From UBA7374 sp965660635 (lineage in GTDB: Bacteria > Verrucomicrobiota > Verrucomicrobiia > Opitutales > Coraliomargaritaceae): a stretch of 20,736 bases of DNA. Shown here piece after piece: positions 6,601 to 13,111 of the stretch. Within the stretch, counting starts at the first letter, position 1. The number at the start of each line of letters is the position of its first letter. Under the pieces are notes generated by a model. The model was not told the DNA's origin and ran no database searches. It saw only the letters and a list, made by a program, of their open reading frames with translations. Made by a program: the position numbers and the translations under genes. The stretch is from assembly GCA_965660635.1 (NCBI GenBank), contig CBFIAS010000033.1, positions 1 through 20,736 of the forward strand, in the 5' to 3' direction.

Positions 6601-8249
6601 AAGGAGAGAACGTGTGAGTCGTAAGGGAAAGCGCGTGCCCAAAAGCTGAGGGTGAAGTCGTCGACAAATTCCGGAGTGGTAAAGGTCTTAACTGTATTCT
6701 GTGCCGGGCTGGATGGTTTGAACTGGATCTCGTGCCGGAGGAAGGTCTCGCGGTTGTGCTGATAAATGCGGCTCTGCCAGGGCAGGGTGAAGTCGTGCCC
6801 GTTGCCCGAGACGTCCTTGATCGTATTGCCCTCGTGGTCGTCGAAGTTCCAGTAGGCCAGCAGGTCGTCCCGGTAGATGTAGTCGAGGTTGCCGTCGCAC
6901 TGCTGGTCGAAGTTGGCCGGGTTGCCCCCGATGAGGAACTCGTCCCGGTCGCTCAGCAGGTCGCCGTCCAGGTTGGCATCGGCCGGAAGGGTGCCCTCGT
7001 AAACGACGTCGGTCCACTCGTCGAGCACGCCGTCCTGGTTTACATCTTTGAAACCGCCAAATGCATCCAGCCCGAGGGTCAGTTCATCGCCGTTGGCAAT
7101 TCCGTCGAGGTCGCTGTCCTCGGTCATGTACTTGGCGTTGGTGTCGTCCGTCTCGACCAGCCGGAAAAAGAGGGCCTTGGGCTTGGCATTGACCGCCGTG
7201 CCTTCGATCCGGCCCAGGCTCCGGAGGGCAAAGGGCGCGATTTCCCAGTTTCCCTTGCCCAGATCGTCCGTTTTCTCGATGAAGTAGTACATCGACTCGA
7301 CCCCCGGCCAACGCAGCTGAATCTCGTCCCGTGGCCCGTCGTAGTGGATCGAGAACCGCTCCTTCTCAACCGCCTCGTCCCCGTCCTCTTCCGCCGCTGC
7401 CATGCTGGCCCCGTCCGCCAGGAGAGGCCGGAAGTTGAGGATCTGGTCCCGTTCCTTGCGCGGGTTCATGGCGAAGTATTTCTTGCGGGCCTCGGCGATC
7501 TTCAGCCGGTTCTGGTAGGCGATCCGCAAGCTGTCGGCGTTGCCCGCGTAGTGGCGGAGCATGACCTCGAGCCCGGTAAAGGCGCCGGGGCGGGCGTCCG
7601 CCTCTTCCCCCTCCGGCTCGACCACGTAGTACTCGATCGCGCCGGGAGTGAAGTCGTCGAGGGTGGGCCTCCATGCGTCGCCCTTTTTCGCATTCTTATG
7701 GCAACTCGTGATAACAAGAAAGATCTGGTAGCGGTTGGTCTCGTCCTCCAAGGCGCTCGTGCCAGTGAGGTGGAGGAAATTGGCGTTGGTGAAGATCCGG
7801 TAGCGGGTGCCTTCCCCGGCCCACCAGATTTCGCTGATGCCGTCCGCATCGACTTCTCCGGAGAGGGAGATATCAACCAGCGTCTTGTTGTTCGTGGCTC
7901 TTGCCAGCAATGCGCCTGGATCAAGCGGGGTGTCCACCGGCCGGGCTGCCTGCTCCACGGCACGGCGCTCGATGGGACGCGCACGCAAGCGGTTGTAGAT
8001 GGTCTTTTTTCCGTTAATGTTGACAACCGAGGTATGCACGATGTCCGGATCGGCCAGGAGATCCTTCTCTTCCTCGATCCGGGCTGCTTCCTTGGCTTCT
8101 TCGCGGGTTTGGACGATTTTCATGGCTTCTGCTTCAGTCAAGGCCGACCCGGGATTTGGCAGCAGCGGTTCTCCCGGCAAAGCGATTGTAAATGATGACA
8201 ACAACAAAATTGGGGTAATAACCGATGAAAAACAAGAATAAATATTCAT
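3672..8249 (-). CDS. Giant secreted LamG/FN3 protein with gingipain (C25)-like domain
   Basis: The frame opens at 8381, but I place the start at the ATG at 8249 because MNIYSCFSSVITPILLLSS then reads as a signal peptide. That gives 1525 residues. Domains in order: an N-terminal region with no recognised fold (25-370); Ca-binding DxDxDG-type repeats (about 377-445: DSDLDGIANGDE, DVNQDGVLDEW, DANLDGDLLSDRDE); a LamG/ConA-like domain (about 463-692: YWNFDDHEGN, MYIDGELV, LDDIRLFKRGLS); an FN3-like module (705-780); an Ig/PKD-like module (787-885); FN3 (890-975); a gingipain-like domain (about 1003-1428, ending GDPTLR); and a last FN3 (1430-1525). The motifs where family C25 carries its catalytic His and Cys read FGYGAGAGS (about 1281-1289) and LYGSYFGDW (about 1335-1343), so the dyad seems absent. 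The role may be structural or adhesive. It has no PEP-CTERM tail. Confidence 0.85.
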   Translation of the reverse strand: MNIYSCFSSVITPILLLSSFTIALPGEPLLPNPGSALTEAEAMKIVQTREEAKEAARIEEEKDLLADPDIVHTSVVNINGKKTIYNRLRARPIERRAVEQAARPVDTPLDPGALLARATNNKTLVDISLSGEVDADGISEIWWAGEGTRYRIFTNANFLHLTGTSALEDETNRYQIFLVITSCHKNAKKGDAWRPTLDDFTPGAIEYYVVEPEGEEADARPGAFTGLEVMLRHYAGNADSLRIAYQNRLKIAEARKKYFAMNPRKERDQILNFRPLLADGASMAAAEEDGDEAVEKERFSIHYDGPRDEIQLRWPGVESMYYFIEKTDDLGKGNWEIAPFALRSLGRIEGTAVNAKPKALFFRLVETDDTNAKYMTEDSDLDGIANGDELTLGLDAFGGFKDVNQDGVLDEWTDVVYEGTLPADANLDGDLLSDRDEFLIGGNPANFDQQCDGNLDYIYRDDLLAYWNFDDHEGNTIKDVSGNGHDFTLPWQSRIYQHNRETFLRHEIQFKPSSPAQNTVKTFTTPEFVDDFTLSFWARAFPYDSHVLSFEFYQDLGMVELWPGFESPRFFQRKLFYNKIANCFCLKYTHEDGDLSTRTKHEELAKVETLKGNRQWHHYAFSFRPAADGADADEGSLSMYIDGELVHEEGSIDPVPFTAATLSFEYQGMDLDDIRLFKRGLSSAEVAQLRNGLQHFAARTDTEAPEAPSNGEWKTSAAGARANWAAVTDDGELNGYIVERDNRPTYFCKEPRLIDTVSGNHHYTVRAFDKALNTSAALELGSLANNTPPSGSIHLNLQGIDVPFHRMLLQKGAEARIDFSGFSDDGDIFDVELQENGAEPAGATVHYGSPIVTVKSDTTGEKTYDLVLTDDFGATTRSNEVTLEVIDAPDVVYSDSDYPGISLLLSAETTAGDTPSVRLHWPENDNPANYFLSRKNPNETEWQFLGMLTGTPTEYTDSTVASGTRYDYRVQRVYADTQPAPHMVKLASGYVRASVEAPLVESRGSVLLLVDETVEPALRTEIDRFKQDLTGDGWAEVVEHTVPRHVDAYTSTTDNSPDPRYKERVQAVKSIIQDAYEQRRGRLQAVILLGRVPIPLSGHGAADMHLRTHWGAWPADVYYGDAVQVEGDGEWVDLAHRDDKKLPNSNNNSPHPHNRNLPGDGKFDNQLTPSRIELAVGRIDLAEMSQLGKTEVELLRNYLDKNHAFRQSRLTAREKGLIDIDAKYKNRLTKKKIFLEGDAGANAFNNFSALFGHENVEASNKDGADFFGSSVAALGGQSYLFGYGAGAGSSKSADQLFNGRTAATPARCRSNSASSPFAYTCDFADHDPQILFTALYGSYFGDWKLKNSLLRAPLGGETYGLACLWGYTGSGQDGWFFHGLGAGETLGDALLLSQNNRSTYRSMGLYPLGEQQPGDVVFSLMGDPTLRVFVCPPPTGLTAAVEDDAVTLSWTASPADQRLGYHLYRQVDGLYQRVNEDLIEGTSYRDAGLEPGAHRYMLRAVERRTTGSGSFINASQGAFTEVTIP

Positions 8250-8440
8250 AGTAAATTTTATATTTAGGTTATAAAGAATGAAGAAAAAGCACAGAAAAGT
8301 TATGTATAAACAAAGATCAACAAAAAAATATACTATTTTGTAATGGAGTGAAATTTTATTAAAATAGGCAAATAAGCCCATAAATGATGGTGACTATTCA
8401 CTCCCCAGGAAGCTCCGCAGGTGGGTACTTCCATAATATG
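8250..8440. promoter_or_regulatory. AT-rich upstream region of the giant gene
   Basis: About 190 bases before the chosen start are far richer in A and T than the flanking genes, with poly-A/T runs and TATA-like words on the minus strand (TATAACC, TATACAT). The promoter of the minus-strand giant gene should lie here. I cannot choose one -10/-35 pair, and no Shine-Dalgarno motif precedes the ATG. Confidence 0.5.
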
Positions 8441-8547
8441 TTATCAACTCTCACCACGAAGATGCGCCAAAGAGCAAAGAGGGGGAACGTTGAACATCGA
8501 ACGTCGAACTGGAAACTGGGAAACTGAAAACCTCTCAGGAATGGGTA
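8441..8547. repeat. Dispersed repeat copy at the 3' end of the YihY gene
   Basis: The module order is 'caccacgaagatgcgccaaa', then GAACGTTGAACATCGAACGTC, then 'gaactggaaactgggaaac' with 'tgaaaacctctcaggaatgg'. The last phrase matches copies near 1347, 11513, 11614, 11724 and 14985. It ends 3 bases before the stop codon of the minus-strand gene at 8551-9993, so the repeat abuts the coding end. No hairpin terminator is seen for that gene. Confidence 0.8.
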
Positions 8548-8550
8548 AAC

Positions 8551-9993
8551 TCAGCTTGGGATGAGTTGCTGCAGGGTGGTGTCTGGCGGGGTGCTGCGGG
8601 TGGAGTCGTCGAGGTGGGCGAGGTATTGTGCGACTCCGGGGTGTGCTTCGGCGATGAGGGGTACGCCGTCGTTGTTTCCGTAGGCGTCGATGGCCTGTTT
8701 GAATTGCCGGAGGGTGAGTGTGTGAATGGGGCGTCCGGCCTGGTAGGCCCGGTCGAAGTGGGCGGCGCCTTCGTCGTCCTGGACGGGGCAGAGCCAGCCG
8801 AGTTTGCAGAGGCGTTCGAGGCAGGCGTTGAGGATGTGGCTGGGGACGCGGAGTGCCTGCTGGAGTTGGCCGGTGCGGACGGGGGGCTGGCCTTGCTGGA
8901 ACCGGCGGGCGACGTGGAGGAGGACGCCGAGGGAGACGACTTCCCGGGCGCGGGAGCTGGTTTGCTCCCAGGCGTTTTCGTCGGTCAGGTAGTTGGCGTT
9001 CTGGACGGAGTAGGTGAGTTGTCCGCCGAGGAGGATGAGGAGCCAGAAGATGAAGAGGCCGAGCATGAGCACGATGAGGATGCCGACGGAGCCGTAGAGG
9101 CTGTTGGTATCGATGACGCGCTGCATGTAGAGGAAGGAGAGCTTGTTGTAGAGGTAGAGTCCGAGTATGACGATGGCGGAGCCGATGAAGGCAGGTTTCC
9201 ACTCGACGCGGGTGTTTGGGATGAAGCGGAAAAAGAGGGCGAGGAAGAGGGTGAGGAGGAGGAAGGCGACGAGGGGGGAGAGAAAGAGGAAGAGTGCAGC
9301 GAGGGTTTGGCCGAAGGGGAGGAGTTGCTCCATGCGGCGTGCGATGGCGGTGAAGGTGACAAGGGTAAGGGAGGCGGAGCCGAGGACTGCGCCGAGGCTG
9401 ATAAAGGTCCAGTAGACGACGACTCGCTCGGAGAACTTGCGTCCGCGGGTGACGCCCCAGAGGGAGTTGAAGGAGCCTTCGATGGAGGCGAGGACCTGGA
9501 GGGCAATGAGTCCGAGCATGAGTGCGCCGAGCGCGCCGACGGTGCCGGACTGGGCGGCTTGGGCGAAGTTGTTGATCAGTTCGAGGACTTGCGGGTTGAG
9601 TTCGCTGGCGGCGCCGTTGGCGGAGCGATCGACGTCGAGGGCGACTTGGGGCGCGGCGAAGGAGATGGCTTTGGCGATGGCGTTGATGACGACCTGGTCA
9701 TTGCCTTTTTCGAGGGCGAATCCGGAGAGGAGGATGGCGAGTGCGATGAGGGGGCCGATGCCGACAAGGGAGTAGAAGGTGAGTGCGGCGGACTGGACGG
9801 GGATGCGGTTGCGGCGTGTGCCCTGGAGGGTGAGGGTGAGGACGCGGAGGAGGAGGTAGGCACGGGCGCGGAGGTTTTTGCGGCCGAGGTGCTGGAGTTC
9901 CCAGATGTCCTTGACCAGGAGTTGGCGGAGGCGGGCGGGGAAGTGGCGGATATTCCGGCCGGGCTTCGTGGGGGCTTGTTTTTTCGAGGTCAT
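8551..9993 (-). CDS. YihY/BrkB-family inner-membrane protein
   Basis: The 480-residue product belongs to the YihY/virulence factor BrkB family of polytopic membrane proteins, once misnamed RNase BN; its molecular role is not settled. The family motif SAALTFYSLVGIGPLIAL lies at 68-85, and further membrane helices fall at about 152-172, 193-215, 227-255, 265-285 and 300-330. The typical YGSVGILIVLMLGLFIFW block with GGQLTYSVQN lies at 300-332. Residues 345-480 form a soluble C-terminal extension that resembles a winged-helix-like domain (RTGQLQQALRVPSHILNACLERL), as in the longer members of the family. The gene starts 6 bases after the dusB stop, so the two are probably one operon. Confidence 0.9.
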   Translation of the reverse strand: MTSKKQAPTKPGRNIRHFPARLRQLLVKDIWELQHLGRKNLRARAYLLLRVLTLTLQGTRRNRIPVQSAALTFYSLVGIGPLIALAILLSGFALEKGNDQVVINAIAKAISFAAPQVALDVDRSANGAASELNPQVLELINNFAQAAQSGTVGALGALMLGLIALQVLASIEGSFNSLWGVTRGRKFSERVVVYWTFISLGAVLGSASLTLVTFTAIARRMEQLLPFGQTLAALFLFLSPLVAFLLLTLFLALFFRFIPNTRVEWKPAFIGSAIVILGLYLYNKLSFLYMQRVIDTNSLYGSVGILIVLMLGLFIFWLLILLGGQLTYSVQNANYLTDENAWEQTSSRAREVVSLGVLLHVARRFQQGQPPVRTGQLQQALRVPSHILNACLERLCKLGWLCPVQDDEGAAHFDRAYQAGRPIHTLTLRQFKQAIDAYGNNDGVPLIAEAHPGVAQYLAHLDDSTRSTPPDTTLQQLIPS

Positions 9994-9999
9994 GAGGAT

Positions 10000-11010
10000 T
10001 CAGGCAGGTTGATCCGCAAGGGCGGATGGGTTGTTCTGGGATTCGACATGTTCTCGTGCGACGCGTTCGAGGTCATCGATTTGCTCGACGGTGCCGAGGG
10101 CGGTGCGGATTTTCCGGGAGCCGGGCATGCCTTTGGTCAGGGCGATGAATTTGGGGCGCATCCAGCGGAGGTCGGAATGCCGCTGCTCGCGGAAGGGGCG
10201 CTGCATGATGCCCCGGGTGTAGTCGAGGATGGTTTTCCAGCGCTCTTCGAGGGAGGGTGGTTGGGGGATGGTGCCGTGCCGGAGGTAGTGCTTGATGTCG
10301 CGGAAGATCCATGGGTAGCCGAGGGCGGCGCGGCCGATCATGACTCCGGCGCAAGGGGTGGTTTGTCGGATCCGGGCTACGTCCTGCGCGCTGCGGATGT
10401 TGCCGTTGCCGATGACCGGGATCGTGAGGTCGGCGGCGGCCTGGGCGATGACGTCCCAGTTGGCTTCGCCCCGGTAGGCTTGCATTTTGGTGCGTCCGTG
10501 GATGGCCAGGGCGCGGGCGCCTTCATCCTGGGCGATCTGCCCGACTTCTCCGGCGACAATCGAGTGGTCGTCCCAACCGATGCGGATTTTCACTGTTACG
10601 GGGGTGTCTGGAACGGCGCGGACGACTGCAGCAGTGACTTTTCCGAGTTTCGGGGGGTTGCGTAGCATGGAGGAACCGGCGTCCATGCAGATGACCCGGT
10701 CGGCGGGGCAGCCAAAGTTGATGTCGATGAAGTCGGGTCGCATGCGGTCGGCCAGCATTTTGGCGGCTTCGCCCATGCTGGCGGGATTGGAGCCGAAGAT
10801 CTGGATGCCCATGGGCCGCTGTGCCCCGGTGAAATCGACGGTTTCCCATAGGCGGGGGTCACCCCGTACAATGGCATCGGCCTGGACAAATTCGGTGACC
10901 ATGACGTCGGCGCCCTGTTCCTTGCAGAACTGGCGGAAGACAATATCGGTGTACCGGGCCATGGGGGCCAGATAGAGAGGGAATTGTCCGTTATTGAACC
11001 AATCAAGCAT
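10000..11010 (-). CDS. dusB: tRNA-dihydrouridine synthase (DusB-like)
   Basis: This FMN enzyme reduces uridine to dihydrouridine in tRNA D-loops using NADPH. The 336-residue product has the TIM-barrel family motifs in order: LAPMARYTDIVFRQFC (14-29), GIQIFGSNP (68-76), DINFGCPADRV (96-106) whose Cys101 is the expected catalytic residue, AGSSML (111-116), VKIRIGWDD (140-148), IHGRT (170-174), IGNGNI (200-205) and GVMIGRAALGYPWIF (222-236). The AGSSML block after the GCP motif is closest to the DusB branch (AGSALL). The ATG at 11010 gives the normal family start just before the first motif. The gene leads a likely operon with the YihY gene. A TATTAT box (plus-strand 11034-11039) lies upstream, but I found no good -35 partner. 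Confidence 0.93.
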   Translation of the reverse strand: MLDWFNNGQFPLYLAPMARYTDIVFRQFCKEQGADVMVTEFVQADAIVRGDPRLWETVDFTGAQRPMGIQIFGSNPASMGEAAKMLADRMRPDFIDINFGCPADRVICMDAGSSMLRNPPKLGKVTAAVVRAVPDTPVTVKIRIGWDDHSIVAGEVGQIAQDEGARALAIHGRTKMQAYRGEANWDVIAQAAADLTIPVIGNGNIRSAQDVARIRQTTPCAGVMIGRAALGYPWIFRDIKHYLRHGTIPQPPSLEERWKTILDYTRGIMQRPFREQRHSDLRWMRPKFIALTKGMPGSRKIRTALGTVEQIDDLERVAREHVESQNNPSALADQPA

Positions 11011-11081
11011 TGCTATGGCATCCGCTGTGAAAAATAATACTAAGGCATGGCACCGATGGTACGATACATTGTCAGACAGTC

Positions 11082-11111
11082 TTGACAGGCATCCTCAATA
11101 TTTACTTATAT
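11082..11111 (+). promoter_or_regulatory. Sigma-70-like promoter of the Cys-rich gene
   Basis: A perfect TTGACA (11082-11087) is followed after 18 bases by TTATAT (11106-11111); TATATT one base later is an alternative. It lies 45 bases before the ATG at 11156, giving a leader of about 35-40 bases. This is the best-looking promoter in the window. Confidence 0.6.
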
Positions 11112-11155
11112 TAGGCTGTATTTCTTAATTCACCAACACCAAACCACAACATCTT

Positions 11156-11368
11156 ATGAAAACACTGCTCATTCCCGTACTCATGGTATTCGCTGCTGCT
11201 ACTGCTACCGCTGGTTGCGGCGGCTGCGGTCCCGCTGCTGCTCCGAAGGAATCTTGCGAGTCTTCCTGCGGCAAGAAGTCTTCTTGCAGCAAGGAAAAAT
11301 CCGGTTGCTGCGGCAGCAAAGCCAAGGCCGATTCGGCCAAGAAGTCCTGCTGCTCCTCCAAGAAGTAA
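11156..11368 (+). CDS. Small cysteine-rich secreted or lipid-anchored protein
   Basis: The 70-residue product has a signal peptide (MKTLLIPVLMVFAAATATAG). The mature part of about 50 residues contains nine Cys (21, 24, 34, 38, 44, 51, 52, 65, 66) among Ser, Lys and Gly, with two CC pairs and a CxxC at 21-24. Cys21 follows ATAG, a weak lipobox, so it could be a lipoprotein or a free periplasmic peptide. The composition recalls metal-binding or disulfide-rich peptides, but no family is recognised. The gene has its own strong-looking promoter and a terminator just after the stop, which suggests an abundant monocistronic message. It is divergent from dusB. No Shine-Dalgarno motif is seen. Confidence 0.8.
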   Translation: MKTLLIPVLMVFAAATATAGCGGCGPAAAPKESCESSCGKKSSCSKEKSGCCGSKAKADSAKKSCCSSKK

Positions 11369-11393
11369 GTTGTTCCGGAGCTTTCTCCGATTC

Positions 11394-11432
11394 AGCCCCG
11401 CCTGCGAGTTTTTCGCAGCGGGGCTTTTTTTT
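11394..11432 (+). terminator. Intrinsic terminator of the Cys-rich gene
   Basis: A 13-bp stem with one bulged C (AGCCCCGCCTGCGA / TCGCAGCGGGGCT), a short T-rich loop and a run of eight T lies 26 bases after the stop codon. The lower stem is identical to that of the rpmB terminator at 961-986. Confidence 0.92.
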
Positions 11433-11960
11433 AACCACGGATGAACGCGGATGGACCCGGAAATCGTTATCGTTATCGAAATCGAAATCGAACGTCGAAC
11501 GTTGAACAGGGAACTGGAAATTGGAAACTGGAAACCTTGCAGGAATGGGTTTTAACCACGGATGAACCCGGATGGACCCGGATGAGGAGTGAAGGTTGAA
11601 CAGAGGAACGTCGAACTGGGAACTGGAAACTGGGACACTGAAAACCTTTCAGGAATGGGTTTTAGCCACGGATGAGCACGGATGGACCCGGAAATCGTTA
11701 TCGTTATCGTTATCGAAATCGAACGTCGAACTGGAAACTGGGACACTGAAAACCTTTCAGGAATGGGTTTTAACCAGGGATGGGATGGGATGGGATGGGA
11801 TGGGATAGACGCGGATGCAGTAGGGTGGTTGGAATAAGGAGAGCAGGAAAGCAGGATGGCAGAATGAATTATTTTTCCCGCAAAGGTTCGCGAAGGAGCA
11901 CGAAGCCGGGGGAAGGTTGAAGAACGTCGAACGTCGAACGTTGAAGTGGTAAGTTCAGGA
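11433..11960. repeat. Dense head-to-tail array of dispersed repeat modules
   Basis: A composite unit of about 108-121 bases recurs, its 'ccacgg' landmark lying at 11435, 11556, 11666 and (degenerate) 11774. The unit order is 'cacggatgarcacggatgg', 'acccgg', NNNTCG hexamers, GAACGTC units, 'gaactggaaactgggacac', 'tgaaaacctttcaggaatgg', 'gttttaacc'. Hexamer arrays of five units lie at 11461-11490 and 11692-11721. Six GGGAT units at 11777-11806 replace the 'cacggatg' module in the last unit. After it come 'ttggaataaggagagcagg', 'cgcaaaggttcgcgaagg' and a GAACGTC cluster (11925-11944). It fills the space between the convergent genes at 11156-11368 and 12024-12995. I see no gene in it. Confidence 0.9.
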
Positions 11961-12023
11961 CATAGGTAACACTTTGGCAAATTGGCATAAGACGAAGCCG
12001 GATGGTCGGGCTACTGTGTCACC

Positions 12024-12995
12024 CTATTGGGTGAAGGAATCGAGGAGGTCGAGGTAGCTGCTGAAGAATTCGAAGATTGTGAAGGCGACGATGCCGCCGA
12101 CGGCGAGCAGGGCGATGCCGGGGTAAAAGGCGGAGGCGGTGGCGAGTTTTTCCTCGGCGCGTGCCTCGTATTCTTTTGCGAGGTCGAGGATCATGGAGTC
12201 TAGTTTTCCGGTGGTGGAACCGGTCTGGTAGTAGGCGACGAAGTCTTTTGACAGCGCGGGGATGGCGGCGATGGCACCGGATGGGTCCTGGCCTTTTTCA
12301 AGAACCGGCTGGATGCGCTGGTTGGTGCGGAGGAGGAAGGGGGATCTGGATGCTTTGGCGGCCTGCTTCCAGGCTTGCTGCGGGGGGATGCCGACTTCGA
12401 AGGCGCTGCCGAGGACATCGCAGAAGTCGGCCATGGACTGGTGTTTGGCATAGGCCCGGAGGAAGGGGATGCCGCGAAGGATTGCGGGGAGGAGTGGGTT
12501 CCGGCTTTTGGCCCATGAGGCAAGAAGGGCAATGGCCATCCAAAGGGGGAGGAGCAGTGTGAGAACCTGGAGCAGGAGGACGGCGGGATTGAATCCGGCC
12601 AGGCCGGTCTCGAAGTCGATGCTGCGGACGAGGGGAAGAACGATTGCGGCGAGGTGGAAGACGAGGAGTGGGTAGAGCAGCTTGCGGCGGATGCGACGGC
12701 TGGTTTCGGCGATGCGCTTGTGTCGTTCGGCGAGGCGCAGGCAGATTTCCGGCAAGCGTCCGGCCTGCCCGGCGAAAACAAGTTGCTCGCGGTCGGTCGC
12801 GGGGAGCCAGTTTCCACTGCCACGGACAACGCAGGCGAACGGCTCGCCGGCTTGAAGTTTGCGGGTTCCCTCCAGCCGGTCGTCCTTCGCTGGTGCGTCG
12901 GGCAGGCTCCACGCCTGGGTCAAGGGGAGGCCCGCCTCCAGGTGACGGGCGAGTTGGAGATACCACTCCGAGAGGATTTTCGGGTTGGAAGACAT
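12024..12995 (-). CDS. Type II secretion / type IV pilus F-family inner-membrane protein
   Basis: GspF/PilC proteins form the inner-membrane platform that couples the assembly ATPase to pseudopilus growth. The 323-residue product, shorter than the usual 400 or so, still shows the duplicated T2SSF layout: an N-terminal half with LARHLEAGLPLTQAW (about 15-29) and a second half with a SAFEVGIPPQQAWKQA-type helix hairpin and QTGSTTGKLDSM. Membrane helices lie between the halves and at the C-terminus (ALLAVGGIVAFTIFEFF). A TTG lies three codons upstream, but I prefer the ATG at 12995. No GspE, GspG or other pilus genes are nearby, so its partners must be elsewhere. It is divergent from menD. Confidence 0.88.
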   Translation of the reverse strand: MSSNPKILSEWYLQLARHLEAGLPLTQAWSLPDAPAKDDRLEGTRKLQAGEPFACVVRGSGNWLPATDREQLVFAGQAGRLPEICLRLAERHKRIAETSRRIRRKLLYPLLVFHLAAIVLPLVRSIDFETGLAGFNPAVLLLQVLTLLLPLWMAIALLASWAKSRNPLLPAILRGIPFLRAYAKHQSMADFCDVLGSAFEVGIPPQQAWKQAAKASRSPFLLRTNQRIQPVLEKGQDPSGAIAAIPALSKDFVAYYQTGSTTGKLDSMILDLAKEYEARAEEKLATASAFYPGIALLAVGGIVAFTIFEFFSSYLDLLDSFTQ

Positions 12996-13111
12996 GGCCT
13001 GCAAGGTAGTGAACAGCCGCTTTATTCAGGGCAAATTGGAGAGAACCGCTTTGCAAGCTTGTTCCTGAATGGAAAGCAGGCACATTATAAGTCTGATATT
13101 TTTTTAACAAA
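12996..13111. promoter_or_regulatory. Divergent intergenic region of the T2SSF gene and menD
   Basis: This 116-base region must hold both promoters. On the plus strand 'acattataag' at 13083-13091 contains a TTATAA/TATAAG -10-like word in front of menD, but the nearest TTGTTC is 21 bases upstream, too far for a standard pair. No operator symmetry was seen. Confidence 0.3.

Noticed and set aside
6732..8195. A 487-codon plus-strand open frame inside the giant gene
   Set aside because: It is antisense to the giant gene, which shows a signal peptide and several recognisable domains.
8566..10665. A 699-codon plus-strand open frame across the YihY and dusB genes
   Set aside because: It is antisense to two clearly recognisable genes and encodes only Gly/Glu/Asp/Val-rich sequence without domains, a usual shadow in GC-rich DNA.
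11433..11960. Insertion sequence remnant
   Set aside because: No transposase fragment, terminal inverted repeats or target-site duplication can be seen. The block is made only of short tandem and dispersed modules.
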